Below, piece after piece: positions 27,764 through 38,189 of a DNA stretch of 64,000 bases. Source of the DNA: Flagellimonas aquimarina (GTDB taxonomy: Bacteria; Bacteroidota; Bacteroidia; Flavobacteriales; Flavobacteriaceae); NCBI RefSeq assembly GCF_003149745.1, contig NZ_QGEG01000005.1, positions 42,952 through 106,951 on the forward strand, in the 5' to 3' direction. Positions within the stretch are counted from its first letter, which is position 1. Each line of letters begins with the position of its first letter. The notes beneath the pieces were generated by a model. The model had not been told where the DNA came from. It did not search any database and saw only the letters and a list, made by a program, of their open reading frames with translations. Both the position numbers and the translations under genes were made by a program.

Positions 27764-28606
27764 TTATTTAAAAAAAATATTGATGTCCTCCGCGTTGGTC
27801 AAATCAGGAATATGTTCTGAACGGGGATAGCAAATCATACTATTGGGATTATCTGTCACCAGGTTTCTGACAGCTTCTGGCAACTCCTTCTCTCCCCTAA
27901 TAGAATGTATGGGGCATTTTACCAAATAGGGATAAATACTTTTTCCAAAAAAACTAAAAATGTTCATGCTTACCCTTAATTCTCCTTCTGAATCTCTAAA
28001 CATATCCAAATCCTCCAACTCTGGTTTTTCAATAATGCCTTTTAAAAAGCCCTTATCGGAAATATCCATTAGTGCAAATTTTGAAATGCGATCATCAGAA
28101 AACCTTAATCCTGTGCTTCCGTAACTTATTAAGGCATTAGGAGCTTCCCTTTCTTCTCGCAAATCTTGCAGTGCTTCTTTTGAATATAGATTGTCCCCAT
28201 TACAAACCGTAAATATCCTATTCTTTAACTCAGGATATTGATCTAAACATTGTTGCAAGGCATCAGCGGTACCCATTGGCCTTTGTCTACCTTCGGGTAT
28301 GGTTTGAACTGCAAAATGTACTGAAAGATTTAGATATGTGTTATCATAATCCTTTTTGCCAACCAAATCCTTGAATCCCATATTTGTATATCCAGTAACA
28401 AGATAAACTTCCATATATCCTGCATTTGCAGCATTTTGAATTAGATAATGCAATAAGGGTTTCCCTGCTTTTCCTAATGGAATTAAACTTTTATGCTGCT
28501 CTTTTGCTATGGTTTTTACGGATTCTTCCAAATCTGCAGTTTCCAAGCTTTTCTTCATTCGCGAGGATGCTCCACCAACCATGATGATCAAACTTTCGTT
28601 CTGCAT
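27764..28606 (-). CDS. Sugar-phosphate nucleotidyltransferase family protein
   Basis: A 280-residue NTP-transferase. It opens with the nucleotide-binding loop MVGGASSRMKKS and has the Lys of HKSLIPLGKAGKP, MGTADALQQC, and the metal-binding FTVCNGDNLYS. Such enzymes join a sugar 1-phosphate to an NTP, giving NDP-sugar. The sugar and nucleotide are not readable from sequence. It follows the GHMP kinase gene with a TAATG one-base overlap, so the two should act in sequence: kinase, then pyrophosphorylase. Confidence 0.82.
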   Translation of the reverse strand: MQNESLIIMVGGASSRMKKSLETADLEESVKTIAKEQHKSLIPLGKAGKPLLHYLIQNAANAGYMEVYLVTGYTNMGFKDLVGKKDYDNTYLNLSVHFAVQTIPEGRQRPMGTADALQQCLDQYPELKNRIFTVCNGDNLYSKEALQDLREEREAPNALISYGSTGLRFSDDRISKFALMDISDKGFLKGIIEKPELEDLDMFRDSEGELRVSMNIFSFFGKSIYPYLVKCPIHSIRGEKELPEAVRNLVTDNPNSMICYPRSEHIPDLTNAEDINIFFK

Positions 28607-29661
28607 TAGACAATAGTTGTTAATTCAACTTCATATGCAGCTTTTGCGCCGTGCGTCATGAACGCCTCCATAATCTCTTTTTGGTTTTCCTTTGCCAAGG
28701 CTACCATGCAGCCTCCACCACCAGAGCCAATTATTTTTGTACCCAAAGCTCCGGCCTTTAACGCGGCTTTCATCATTTTCGTCATTTCAACTGGTGTATT
28801 TTGAATATTTTCCTGAAGTATGGCCTGATGTTGGTTCATTAATTCTCCCAAAATTTCTACATCTGGGATGGGCTTCTGTAATTCTTTTTTGGCTTTCAAA
28901 GTTATGTTGTAATTAAAAATAGTGGCATACCAATGGGATTGAAACTCCTCTGGGACTATATTTAAATACTTTTCATAATCTTCAGGGCTCGCCTTATGCA
29001 AATTAAACAAAGGGGTTGCTCTCTTTACAGCCTCTATCCCCTTTTGAGCATATACCCTAGCATTTTTCAACACATCGAGTGTTCTTTTTGGCAATCCAGA
29101 TTCGGCAACAACCAGTTTTCTCAAACTTGATTTTAACGGGGTGCTTTCACTTGTTTTGGTGTTTATGTACAACAATCCTCCTTGAGCAATCGTATACTGA
29201 TCCATTAGCCCCCCTGGTTGATTAAAATAAACGACCTCAGCTTCGTAAGCCCATTGTCCAATAGTTGCATTGTTCACCTGTTTTGGTTCCTCTTGAATAG
29301 CAATCAGAAATCTTATCCAAGCAACCATAAGGGCTGATGAACTTGACAATCCTGCGTTTAAAGGAATGGTTCCATGTATTTCAATCGTATAGCCACGCTT
29401 AAACTTAAATCCATACGTTTTAAGCACCGATATTCCTGAACGAAAATAATCTCCATTGGAAATATTCTTAAGAGCATCATGAATTGAAATAACCTTTTCT
29501 TCTCCTAAATCTGCAAGTAAAATTCTAAATTCGGACTGTTCATTTGGAATTGCTTTTATATGGATAAATCTATTGATGGCTCCAGCAATTACAGGAAGGT
29601 CCAAATAATCCTGATGATCTCCATAAAAACAGATTCTTGCAGGGGCCGAAACTTCAATCAT
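28606..29661 (-). CDS. GHMP-family sugar kinase (galactokinase-like)
   Basis: A 351-residue GHMP kinase. Motif 1 (ARICFYGDHQDYLDLPV) resembles the galactokinase signature with its Asp-Tyr. Motif 2 is the ATP loop LNAGLSSSSALMVAW, GGLMDQYTIAQGG carries the candidate catalytic Asp, and motif 3 is KIIGSGGGGCMVAL. It probably phosphorylates a sugar at C-1. Galactose, N-acetylgalactosamine, glucuronate or arabinose are all possible. It lies 9 bases after GH109 and overlaps the nucleotidyltransferase gene, forming a sugar-activation pair. Confidence 0.85.
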   Translation of the reverse strand: MIEVSAPARICFYGDHQDYLDLPVIAGAINRFIHIKAIPNEQSEFRILLADLGEEKVISIHDALKNISNGDYFRSGISVLKTYGFKFKRGYTIEIHGTIPLNAGLSSSSALMVAWIRFLIAIQEEPKQVNNATIGQWAYEAEVVYFNQPGGLMDQYTIAQGGLLYINTKTSESTPLKSSLRKLVVAESGLPKRTLDVLKNARVYAQKGIEAVKRATPLFNLHKASPEDYEKYLNIVPEEFQSHWYATIFNYNITLKAKKELQKPIPDVEILGELMNQHQAILQENIQNTPVEMTKMMKAALKAGALGTKIIGSGGGGCMVALAKENQKEIMEAFMTHGAKAAYEVELTTIV

Positions 29662-29670
29662 ACCTAAAAT

Positions 29671-31062
29671 CTAAGTAATAATATTTAGCGGTTGGGTGGT
29701 TTTCCAGTTTCCCCTAGTGAAATCTGGAAAATGTTGAGGAGACCCTCCACTAGCAACAGAACGCTCACTTAAAGGTGCAACAGCGCTCCAAAAACAGCCT
29801 TCATATACGTTCTGATCTAAAGGAAGCCCTTTTTGTAGACATTCCACAATGCGATAAACCATAATACCATCCATGCCTCCATGACCACTTCCTTTAGCCG
29901 CTTCATTCAATCTTTTGTAAAGAGGGTGATCATATTTTTGGTAAATAGCTTCCATTTGCTCTCCTTGGACCCAATCGTGATGATTCTTGGTTATGCCTTC
30001 AACACCCCCTTCCAAGGCTATGCGTGTAGGAAATCCAGCTAGGGCACCCTTGGTCCCCTGTATTAGATTTAACCTTGTATAGGGTCTAGGGCTAGTTTCG
30101 TCCCATTGTACCATAATGGTCTTGCCCATGGCTGTTTTTAGAATCGAGGTATTTAAATCTCCCCCTTTAAAATCCAAGGCATTCCATTTATGGTCAGCTG
30201 GGTAGTTCTTTTCTGCATATGCTTTCCTTCCTAATGCCGGAGTAGAAAATGAGACCAGACTATGCAGATTATCCTCGCTTCTGGCCAAGTTCATGTATTG
30301 TGCCACCGGGCCCAATCCATGGGTAGGGTACAAATTTCCATTTCTATGGGCATAATGGTGTGTGCGCCAAGAACCGGTGCCCCGTTTCTGCTCTTCCATT
30401 TGCCAGCGTAATTCATGAATGTAAGATGCCTCACCATGCAACAGCTCACCTATCAGCCCTAGTCTGCAAATATTCAGGAAAAGCAACTCATCCCTACCAT
30501 AATTAACATTCTCCATCATCATACAATGCCTCTGAGTACGCTCAGAAGTGTCAACAATATCCCACATTTCATTCAGGGTAACAGCAATGGGAACCTCAAC
30601 AAATGCGTGTGCTCCTTGGTTCATGGCTTCTATGGCCATTGGAGCATGATTCAACCAATTGGTCGCAATAAACACAAGATCTGGCTTTACCTCTTGGAGC
30701 ATTAATTTCCATTTATTTTCATCACCCCAATAATGCGCTATTTTCGTATGCCCATTTTCTCCCGAAACTTCTTTGACCCATTGTGTTTTTTCCTTCACCA
30801 AATCTTCATACAAATCGCAAATGGCCACTACTTCAGTGTTTGGCAATGTGGCGAAGAATTTTAGGTGTGTTCCTCCTCTGGCGCCAACACCAATAAATGC
30901 CGCTCTTATCTTTTCCAGTTTAGGAGCCGCATAGTCTCCCATATATGTGGATAGTCGTGGTCTTCCTGAAATGGCCTTTAAACTATTTGGGAGCAAGGAA
31001 ACTGCAGCTGCGGATAATGAGGTCTTCTTGAGAAAGTTTCTTCTGTTTAGTTTTTTTTTCAT
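29671..31062 (-). CDS. GH109-type glycosidase (Gfo/Idh/MocA fold) with Tat signal
   Basis: A 463-residue protein. It begins with a twin-arginine signal (NRRNFLKKTSLSAAAVSLLP), so it is exported folded with cofactor. The Rossmann motif IGVGARGG binds NAD. The segment WRTHHYAHRNGNLYPTHG matches the GH109 alpha-N-acetylgalactosaminidase group, which uses NAD+ in a redox-assisted hydrolysis. The wider Gfo/Idh/MocA family also includes dehydrogenases, so the glycosidase call is an inference. It is the first gene of the trio with the kinase and nucleotidyltransferase. Confidence 0.82.
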   Translation of the reverse strand: MKKKLNRRNFLKKTSLSAAAVSLLPNSLKAISGRPRLSTYMGDYAAPKLEKIRAAFIGVGARGGTHLKFFATLPNTEVVAICDLYEDLVKEKTQWVKEVSGENGHTKIAHYWGDENKWKLMLQEVKPDLVFIATNWLNHAPMAIEAMNQGAHAFVEVPIAVTLNEMWDIVDTSERTQRHCMMMENVNYGRDELLFLNICRLGLIGELLHGEASYIHELRWQMEEQKRGTGSWRTHHYAHRNGNLYPTHGLGPVAQYMNLARSEDNLHSLVSFSTPALGRKAYAEKNYPADHKWNALDFKGGDLNTSILKTAMGKTIMVQWDETSPRPYTRLNLIQGTKGALAGFPTRIALEGGVEGITKNHHDWVQGEQMEAIYQKYDHPLYKRLNEAAKGSGHGGMDGIMVYRIVECLQKGLPLDQNVYEGCFWSAVAPLSERSVASGGSPQHFPDFTRGNWKTTQPLNIIT

Positions 31063-31097
31063 TGAAGGATATTGAACAATTTAGTCAATCAATAGTA

Positions 31098-31122
31098 ATT
31101 ACATTCCAGTGTTGAATGTAAT
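31098..31122. repeat. Inverted repeat upstream of the sugar operon
   Basis: ATTACATTC, seven bases, GAATGTAAT: perfect 9-base arms, 36 bases before the GH109 start on the minus strand. The position suits an operator or a 5' UTR hairpin for the GH109-kinase-nucleotidyltransferase unit. No TAnnTTTG box was found in this 152-base gap. Confidence 0.4.
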
Positions 31123-31214
31123 GAATATTGGGATACTAGTCCATAATCTATTCCTAAGTGATAGATATTGCTATTAAAGCACTATCTGGTAAACAGTAAG
31201 AAAATTTAAGGCGC

Positions 31215-33857
31215 TTATCCTAAACTTGCCAAACTTTTCTCTAAAGTCTCAATTTTGGCCTCTGCATCAGATGCTTTCTTTTTTTCAATAGCAACCACTT
31301 TTTCAGGGGCATTGCTAACAAAACGTTCATTGCTGAGCTTCTTTTTAACAGATTGCAAAAAACCTTTGGTGTAATTGAGTTCATCGGTAATCTTCTTGAT
31401 CTCTGCCTCAACATCTATAGCACCGCCAATAGGAATAAAGTACTCGTTACTTTTTACCCTGAAACTCAAAGCGCCTTCCAATGCTTCTTTTACAGTTTCC
31501 ATTTGAGATAAATTGCACAATTTGGATATGACTGGATCCATTTTATTGCTTACCTCCCCGCTATTTAAGACAGAAAGTTCCAATGCTTCTTTTTGAGGTA
31601 TGTTTTTTTCCTTTCTTATTGTCCTGATTCCAGAAATTACTTCAGCGGCAAAGTCAAACCCTGAGATTAGGTCTGTATCAACATTAACTCTTTTGGGCCA
31701 ATTTGAAACAATAAGGGCCTCTTCTGGAGAACGTTCAGTGATATGCTGCCAGACTTCTTCTGATAAAAATGGCATAAAGGGATGTAACAATTTCAAATTC
31801 TCTTCAAACAAATTAATTATGGCATCAAAGGTGGTTTGATCTATGGGTTGTTGATATGCCGGCTTAACAATTTCCAAAAGCCATGAACAGAAATCGTCCC
31901 AAACCAGCTTGTAAATTGCCATTAACGCATCTGAAATTCTGTATTTTGAAAAATGATCTTCAATTTCTGCGAGTGTCTGATTGAATTTAGCCGTATACCA
32001 ATCAACTCCAATTTTTGCAGCTTCTGGTTGCGGTAAATCTTCTACTTCCCAACCTTTTATCAATCGGAAGGCATTCCAAATCTTATTGGCAAAGTTTTTT
32101 CCTTGCTGACATAATGCTTCATCGAACATAAGATCGTTACCTGCTGCAGAACTCAACAAAAGTCCGACCCTTACTCCGTCTGCTCCAAAATCTTTTATAA
32201 GCTTGAGAGCATCCGGAGAATTACCCAGTTGTTTGGACATTTTTCGGCGTTGTTTGTCGCGCACCAACCCAGTCAGATACACATTTTCAAAAGGCCGTTT
32301 TCCCTGGTATTCATAACCGGCAACAATCATCCTTGCCACCCAGAAGAACAAGATATCTGGTCCAGTGACCAAATCACTCGTAGGGTAGTAATAATTTATC
32401 TCTTCGTTATCAGGGTCTAAAATTCCATTAAAAACGCTAATAGGCCATAACCATGAGGAAAACCATGTATCCAGCGCATCTGGATCTTGAGTTAGGTCAT
32501 CTACGGTTAAAGACTTCTCAACTCCATTGGAAATGATAGCTTCCTGTGCTTTTTTAAGGGCTTCTTCTTTGTTTTCGGCAACAACAAAGTCGTTTTTACC
32601 ATCGCCGTAGTAATAGGCAGGAATCTGCTGCCCCCACCATAATTGACGAGAAATATTCCAATCCCTTATGTTTTCCATCCAGTGGCGGTATGTATTTTCA
32701 AACTTTTTAGGGTATAATTTAACATCTCCGTTTTTCAACACTGCATCTAGAGCGGGCTTGGCCAGGCCTTCCATTTTTAGGAACCATTGGTCTGAAAGTC
32801 TTGGCTCAATAACTGCTTTGGTGCGCTCAGAAGTGCCCACTTTGTTAATATGTTGTTCTGTTTTTACCAAAAAACCCTTTTCTTCAAGCTCTTTTGAGAT
32901 TTCTTTTCGGACCACAAAACGGTCTTTTCCCTTGTAGTGGAGACCATACGAGTTAAGTGTGGCATCCTCATTAAAGATATCTATGACCTCCAAATCATGC
33001 TTATCTCCTAAATTCTTATCATTTTCGTCATGAGCTGGTGTCACTTTTAAGCATCCTGTACCAAATTCAATATCCACGTATTCGTCCTCAATTATGGGAA
33101 TAACCCTGTTGCAGATAGGAACAATGGCCTTTTTTCCTTTTAAATGGTGGTATCTCTCATCATTAGGATTAATACAAATAGCGGTATCTCCTAAAATAGT
33201 CTCGGGACGCGTGGTCGCAATGGTAACTTTCTCATCTGAGCCTTCAATTGGGTAAGCAAAATAATATAAGGTGCCCTGACGTTCTTCATGCACTACTTCT
33301 TCATCAGATAAGGTAGTTTTAGCCTCTGGATCCCAGTTTACCATCCGATACCCCCTGTAAATCAGGCCTTTTTCATATAAATCCACAAAAACTTTGATAA
33401 CAGATGCTGACATATCGTCATCCATTGTGAATTTTTTTCGTTTCCAGTCCAAGGAACACCCAAGTTTTTCTAGCTGTTTAAAAATAACACCTCCGTACTC
33501 ATGGGTCCATTCCCAAACATGCTTTAAAAACTCTTCTCTAGTCAAATCGGATTTTTCAATCCCCTCAGCCTTCAATTTAGCAACCACTTTTGCTTCAGTG
33601 GCAATGGCTGCATGATCTGAACCCGGTACCCAACAAGCATTCTTACCCATTAGCCGCGCTCTTCTTATTAGCACATCTTGAATGGTATTGTTAAGCATAT
33701 GGCCCATATGCAACACTCCGGTAACATTAGGTGGGGGTATTACGATTGTATAAGGTTCTCTATCATCAGGTTTTGAACTGAAAAAATCGTGCTTCATCCA
33801 GTAATCGTACCAGTGCTCTTCTACCCTATTTGGGTCATATTTTGATGGAATTTCCAT
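31215..33857 (-). CDS. valS: Valyl-tRNA synthetase
   Basis: Charges tRNA-Val. The 880-residue class I synthetase has the HIGH motif as GVLHMGHM, an editing domain ([13 protein letters not shown]), the KMSKS motif as [11 protein letters not shown] and a C-terminal coiled coil ([18 protein letters not shown]) typical of ValRS. It is preceded by a good predicted promoter and a leader of about 100 bases. The sugar genes lie downstream but are probably a separate unit. Confidence 0.97.
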   Translation of the reverse strand: MEIPSKYDPNRVEEHWYDYWMKHDFFSSKPDDREPYTIVIPPPNVTGVLHMGHMLNNTIQDVLIRRARLMGKNACWVPGSDHAAIATEAKVVAKLKAEGIEKSDLTREEFLKHVWEWTHEYGGVIFKQLEKLGCSLDWKRKKFTMDDDMSASVIKVFVDLYEKGLIYRGYRMVNWDPEAKTTLSDEEVVHEERQGTLYYFAYPIEGSDEKVTIATTRPETILGDTAICINPNDERYHHLKGKKAIVPICNRVIPIIEDEYVDIEFGTGCLKVTPAHDENDKNLGDKHDLEVIDIFNEDATLNSYGLHYKGKDRFVVRKEISKELEEKGFLVKTEQHINKVGTSERTKAVIEPRLSDQWFLKMEGLAKPALDAVLKNGDVKLYPKKFENTYRHWMENIRDWNISRQLWWGQQIPAYYYGDGKNDFVVAENKEEALKKAQEAIISNGVEKSLTVDDLTQDPDALDTWFSSWLWPISVFNGILDPDNEEINYYYPTSDLVTGPDILFFWVARMIVAGYEYQGKRPFENVYLTGLVRDKQRRKMSKQLGNSPDALKLIKDFGADGVRVGLLLSSAAGNDLMFDEALCQQGKNFANKIWNAFRLIKGWEVEDLPQPEAAKIGVDWYTAKFNQTLAEIEDHFSKYRISDALMAIYKLVWDDFCSWLLEIVKPAYQQPIDQTTFDAIINLFEENLKLLHPFMPFLSEEVWQHITERSPEEALIVSNWPKRVNVDTDLISGFDFAAEVISGIRTIRKEKNIPQKEALELSVLNSGEVSNKMDPVISKLCNLSQMETVKEALEGALSFRVKSNEYFIPIGGAIDVEAEIKKITDELNYTKGFLQSVKKKLSNERFVSNAPEKVVAIEKKKASDAEAKIETLEKSLASLG

Positions 33858-33966
33858 TTTTCGGTATAGTTTTTGTCTTTTTGGACTCAGATTGGTTTTT
33901 TGAAGGGAACACGCTATGTTAATTTATCGCTATTCTTCCTCTGAGAGCCAATCTCGAAATACGAAA

Positions 33967-33995
33967 CAAAAATAAGTAACGTTATTACATAACAA
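33967..33995 (-). promoter_or_regulatory. Bacteroidota promoter for valS
   Basis: Minus strand: TTG at 33995-33993, 18 bases, TATTTTTG at 33974-33967. Both elements and spacing fit the consensus. Transcription would start near 33960, giving a leader of about 100 bases before valS. Confidence 0.5.
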
Positions 33996-34053
33996 AAGAA
34001 TTTTGGATGCAGGTGTGAAAACATTTAAATTTGAAGTTCACCCAAAACTAGAA

Positions 34054-34443
34054 ATGATGAAAAAAACTGTACTCATGTTGTTTGTTGGACTTTTGTCTTT
34101 AGGCGTTTATGCCCAAGAGTCAACAGCAAAGATTGAATTTAAAAGTGAGACCATTGACTACGGTGAAATTGAAAAAGGTAGCGATGGAGTTCGAGTTTTC
34201 GAATTTACCAATACAGGAAGTGTTCCGCTGGTAATCAGTAATGTTAAATCCAGTTGTGGATGTACCATACCAAAAAAGCCGGAAGACCCAATTTTACCAG
34301 GTAAAACTGGCCAGATTCAGGTTAAATATGACACAAAAAGGGTTGGCCCTATCAGAAAGGCCATCACCGTAACTTCCAATGCGGATACTCCTACCAAGGT
34401 TCTTAAAATAAAAGGGAACGTTAAGGCTGAAGGAGCCAAATAG
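34054..34443 (+). CDS. Secreted DUF1573 protein
   Basis: A 129-residue protein with a signal peptide ending near LGVYAQ. It then shows the DUF1573 pattern: DYGEIEKGSDGVRVFEF, TNTGSVPLVISNVKSSCGC and the late ITVTSNADTP. This is an Ig-like ASH/MSP-type fold found widely in secreted Bacteroidota proteins, with function unknown. Two consecutive ATGs (34054 and 34057) could both serve as start, while a TTG at 34003 would add residues before the signal peptide. A terminator follows directly. Confidence 0.85.
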   Translation: MMKKTVLMLFVGLLSLGVYAQESTAKIEFKSETIDYGEIEKGSDGVRVFEFTNTGSVPLVISNVKSSCGCTIPKKPEDPILPGKTGQIQVKYDTKRVGPIRKAITVTSNADTPTKVLKIKGNVKAEGAK

Positions 34444-34463
34444 AAGAAAATAATTCAGAAACT

Positions 34464-34500
34464 AAAGTCCTGTGAATATTCATTCATGGGACTTTTTTTA
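34464..34500 (+). terminator. Intrinsic terminator after the DUF1573 gene
   Basis: AAAGTCC and GGACTTT arms separated by 18 bases (which contain the palindrome TGAATATTCA), followed by a T-run. It ends at the stop of the convergent protease gene and may serve both. Confidence 0.65.
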
Positions 34501-34501
34501 T

Positions 34502-35833
34502 TTAGAACACCTTTTTAAGCACAAAAGAGAACAACAAATCTTTGTTATACCGCTCTATTAAAACGCGTACACGCTTTCCTTCTTTTTCATTAAGCATTTT
34601 TAGGACTTCTTGCAGTTTATAACGGTGTATTCTTTTACCGTTGACCGCTAATATCACATCTCCAGCCTGTAATCCAGCCTCTGCAGCTGGGCTTCCTGCT
34701 CTAATTCCAGAAACTATAATTTCCGGCACTAGGCTCAGTCTGGTCTTATTTTCCAGGAGAATCTGGACATTACCAAAGGAGCCTTCTTCGCTTTTCACCA
34801 CTCCATTAAAACCCGCTATACTCTCCGCTATATACCTGAGCCCATTATGCTGTAATTCTATACCTGCCATGTTATATTGGAATGGGGCCCTAAAATTTCC
34901 ATTCTTTTTAAAAGTGACCTGTCCTCTGGCGTAATCAAAAATGATATTAAACCGTTTTAAAATTTCACCACCCACGCTCCCATTGCGATCTCCCAAGTTT
35001 TTAATAAATCCAAAAGATTCTCGATATGGAAAAGCTGCTTTTGCGTCTTTTAACTCAAAATCTCCAATTTTAATTCCACTGACCTTCGTGCGCTTGCCAA
35101 AAATATCTCCGCTTAATCCACGTCCTAAATAGTCTTCATAGTTTTTCTCAGGTATCTCCAACCCTTTTTCTGGTTCTCTAAAAAGCCAAAGTGCATCACT
35201 ACTTCCCGTATCCACTAGTAATTTAACAGGGATATCTTCATCATTCTCCATTAAAACAGTACCCTCAACATAGGCTTTCCTTCGTTCTATGGATAAACGG
35301 AGGGTTTGGGATTTACTATGGGGGTCATGTTTGTATAAATCAGGATTATGTAGTTTAATGTTTCGAGCAGCATAGTTAATTTCTACTTTAAAGTCCCTGA
35401 ACAGGTCATATCCCAAAATACCATGCACAGGTATTCCTAAGGATGTCGAGAAATTAATTTCCTTGTCTAAAACCACATATAAATCTTGGTTGTAATTCTT
35501 GACTTTTCCAAGCTTAAACACATTACCCTTGGAACTTAACGCTTTCATTGGTTCACCATCCCCTAGCCCTCTAATTGTGACCTCCGAAACATTGTTAATT
35601 TGTAACGAATCTCTATCCGAAAGATTAAAAAGTATAGGTTTACTTACTCCTGAATCTAATACAAAAGTGAGTTCTTCACCATTAATTTCGATAGGAATTA
35701 TGATAAGGTTGTTAATTAGATCAAAATTGATTTTTTGGAATTTTTGGTCTTTGGGCAACTTAAAGCCTTGTGCCGAAATCAAAAAAGGAAGTGACACAAA
35801 AAGAAGTGTAAAAAGATGTAGGTTTTTTTTCAA
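34502..35833 (-). CDS. Secreted retropepsin-like aspartyl protease with PDZ domain
   Basis: A 443-residue protein. The signal peptide is MKKNLHLFTLLFVSLPFLISAQ, and its start is TTG. Two aspartyl-protease signatures occur: FVLDSGVSKPILF at about residue 57 and LLVDTGSSDALWLF at about 205, so the two halves could pair within one chain. A PDZ domain lies at the C-terminus (about 360-435: SGIRAGSPAAEAGLQAGDVI). The first site has DSG and the second the more classic DTGSS. Substrate unknown. Confidence 0.85.
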   Translation of the reverse strand: MKKNLHLFTLLFVSLPFLISAQGFKLPKDQKFQKINFDLINNLIIIPIEINGEELTFVLDSGVSKPILFNLSDRDSLQINNVSEVTIRGLGDGEPMKALSSKGNVFKLGKVKNYNQDLYVVLDKEINFSTSLGIPVHGILGYDLFRDFKVEINYAARNIKLHNPDLYKHDPHSKSQTLRLSIERRKAYVEGTVLMENDEDIPVKLLVDTGSSDALWLFREPEKGLEIPEKNYEDYLGRGLSGDIFGKRTKVSGIKIGDFELKDAKAAFPYRESFGFIKNLGDRNGSVGGEILKRFNIIFDYARGQVTFKKNGNFRAPFQYNMAGIELQHNGLRYIAESIAGFNGVVKSEEGSFGNVQILLENKTRLSLVPEIIVSGIRAGSPAAEAGLQAGDVILAVNGKRIHRYKLQEVLKMLNEKEGKRVRVLIERYNKDLLFSFVLKKVF

Positions 35834-35982
35834 ATTGCTTACTTCTAAAAGGTTATGTTATTCAATATACAAAATAATAACCGACTCTAACTTTAATTTA
35901 ACATTCCTATAACCACTCAAATAAAATGCTAATGTGTTGTTTCCAAGAGTTGGTTTTACCATTTTTGCTTAAAATTTAAAGC

Positions 35983-37176
35983 ATGCCAGGTATATCTAAA
36001 AAAGGGCTACAAATGCCCGCCTCACCCATACGTAAATTGGTTCCTTATGCAGAGGAAGCAAAAAAAAGAGGTACCCATGTAATTCATTTAAATATTGGGC
36101 AACCAGACATTAAAACGCCAAAAATAGCGTTGGAAGCCGTAAGAAACCATACCATTGAAGTACTTGCGTACAGTATGACAGAAGGTTCTGAGCAGTACAG
36201 GGAAAAAATTGCTGCTTATTATTCCAAAAACAGCATAAATGTCTCATCCAAGGATATCATTGTAACCACAGGCGGATCAGAAGCCCTTTCTTTTGTAATG
36301 GGAACAATAATGGACAGCGAAGACGAAATTATCATTCCTGAGCCTTTTTATGCCAACTATAATGGATTTGCAACTGCTTCTGGAGTAAATGTAGTGCCAA
36401 TCGCATCTTCAATTGAGAGTAACTTTGCTTTGCCTCCAATCGCGGATTTTGAAAAATTAATAACTACAAAGACAAAGGCAATTCTTATCTGTAACCCAGG
36501 AAATCCGACCGGATATCTTTACAGCAAGGAGGAAATTAAACAACTGGCAAATCTGGTCAAAAAACATAATTTGTTCTTAGTTGCGGATGAAGTGTACAGA
36601 GAATTTACTTATGAAGGACGTGAGCATTACTCTATTTTACAAGAACCCGGGCTTGAAGAGCATGCCATTGTTGTAGATTCTGTTTCTAAAAGATATAGTA
36701 TGTGCGGGGCGCGCATTGGCTGCTTGGTTTCTAAAAATAGAGACGTTATACAAACCGCCATGAAATTTGCACAAGCCAGATTGTCTCCACCAACTTTTGC
36801 TCAAATTGCAAGTGAGGCCGCTTTGGAAACTCCACAGAGGTATTTTGATGATGTTATCAAGGAATATGTAGAGCGTAGAAATATTCTTGTTTCGGAATTA
36901 CAAAAATTGGAAGGTGTTAAAATTGCGATACCTCAAGGAGCCTTTTATTGCGTTGTTGAGCTACCTGTTTCTAATTCCGATGATTTTGCACAATGGCTTT
37001 TAGAAAAATTTGAAGTGAATGGGAATACAGTTATGGTTGCTCCTGCCGCAGGGTTTTATGCCACTAAAGGGTTAGGGGAAAACCAAATAAGAATTGCTTA
37101 TGTTCTTGAAAAAGAGCAACTTGTGAAAGCCGTGCAAATATTAGGTGAAGCTTTGAAAAAATATAGGGACAAGTGA
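35983..37176 (+). CDS. PLP-dependent class I/II aminotransferase
   Basis: A 397-residue fold-type I aminotransferase, similar to aspartate or tyrosine aminotransferases. Seen are LNIGQPDIKTP, TTGGSEALSFVMG, CNPGNPTGYLYS, VADEVYREF and the PLP-lysine in SVSKRYSMCGARIG. The C-terminal region has the Arg of NQIRIAYVLE. Substrate is not clear. It overlaps murB by four bases (GTGA), an operon whose link may be transcriptional rather than metabolic. Confidence 0.9.
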   Translation: MPGISKKGLQMPASPIRKLVPYAEEAKKRGTHVIHLNIGQPDIKTPKIALEAVRNHTIEVLAYSMTEGSEQYREKIAAYYSKNSINVSSKDIIVTTGGSEALSFVMGTIMDSEDEIIIPEPFYANYNGFATASGVNVVPIASSIESNFALPPIADFEKLITTKTKAILICNPGNPTGYLYSKEEIKQLANLVKKHNLFLVADEVYREFTYEGREHYSILQEPGLEEHAIVVDSVSKRYSMCGARIGCLVSKNRDVIQTAMKFAQARLSPPTFAQIASEAALETPQRYFDDVIKEYVERRNILVSELQKLEGVKIAIPQGAFYCVVELPVSNSDDFAQWLLEKFEVNGNTVMVAPAAGFYATKGLGENQIRIAYVLEKEQLVKAVQILGEALKKYRDK

Positions 37177-38189
37177 ATATTCAAGAAAACATATCGCTAA
37201 AAAGCTATAATACTTTTGGAATTGATGTAAAGGCCCGGTTTTTCATTGAAATAAATGGCCTAGTACAGCTTCAAAAGGTACTTGAACTTGAAGCCTATCC
37301 AAAAAAGTTCATTATTAGTGGTGGAAGCAATATGTTGCTTACCAAAGATATTGATGCCCTGGTAATGCATATTAATTTAAAAGGTATTACAGTCATAGAG
37401 GAAACCGAAGAAGAGGTTGTTATTAAGGCAATGGCGGGAGAGAACTGGCATGACCTAGTGCTTTGGAGCTTGGCCAAGGGTTATGGCGGATTAGAAAACC
37501 TATCGCTCATTCCAGGGAATACCGGCACAGCACCAATACAGAACATAGGCGCATATGGTGTGGAGCTCAAAGATGTTTTTACAAGTTGTTCCGCAATGGA
37601 AATAGAGACAGGCGAATTAATAGCTTTTGATAAAAAAGCTTGTGAATTTGGCTATAGAGATTCTATTTTTAAAAATGCCGCTAAGAACAAATACATCATC
37701 ACCTCGGTAAGCTTAAAACTGACCAAGGAAAACCATGATCTAAACACGGGTTATGGAGCAATTGAAGCTGAGCTCAAAAAAAATGGTATTGTTTACCCTA
37801 CTATTCAAGATGTATCCAACGCGGTAATAGCAATAAGAAAAAGTAAGCTGCCCGACCCAAAAGAGATTGGTAACAGTGGTAGTTTTTTTAAAAACCCTGT
37901 GATTACAAAAAAAAGCTTTGAGAAACTTAAAAAACTGTACCCTGACATTCCCTCCTTTGAAATGGGCAAGGATCAATTCAAGATTCCAGCAGGTTGGTTA
38001 ATTGAGCAATGCGGATTTAAGGGAAAGCGATATGGAGATGCCGGCGTACATGAAAAACAAGCCTTGGTTCTTGTAAACTATGGGAATGCCACTGGGGGAG
38101 AAATAGTTGAGTTGGCGCAATTGATTCATCAAGAAGTGGATAGAAAATTCAATATTCGTATTCATCCAGAGGTAAATATCATAAAATAA
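37173..38189 (+). CDS. murB: UDP-N-acetylenolpyruvoylglucosamine reductase
   Basis: FAD enzyme that reduces enolpyruvyl-UDP-GlcNAc to UDP-MurNAc using NADPH. The 338-residue, type I MurB has SYNTFGIDVKARFF, the FAD loop FIISGGSNMLL, GNTGTAPIQNIGAYGVE, YRDSIFK, and the catalytic Ser in GNSGSFFKNP. It starts with GTG overlapping the aminotransferase stop. A hairpin overlaps its stop codon. Confidence 0.96.
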   Translation: MNIQENISLKSYNTFGIDVKARFFIEINGLVQLQKVLELEAYPKKFIISGGSNMLLTKDIDALVMHINLKGITVIEETEEEVVIKAMAGENWHDLVLWSLAKGYGGLENLSLIPGNTGTAPIQNIGAYGVELKDVFTSCSAMEIETGELIAFDKKACEFGYRDSIFKNAAKNKYIITSVSLKLTKENHDLNTGYGAIEAELKKNGIVYPTIQDVSNAVIAIRKSKLPDPKEIGNSGSFFKNPVITKKSFEKLKKLYPDIPSFEMGKDQFKIPAGWLIEQCGFKGKRYGDAGVHEKQALVLVNYGNATGGEIVELAQLIHQEVDRKFNIRIHPEVNIIK

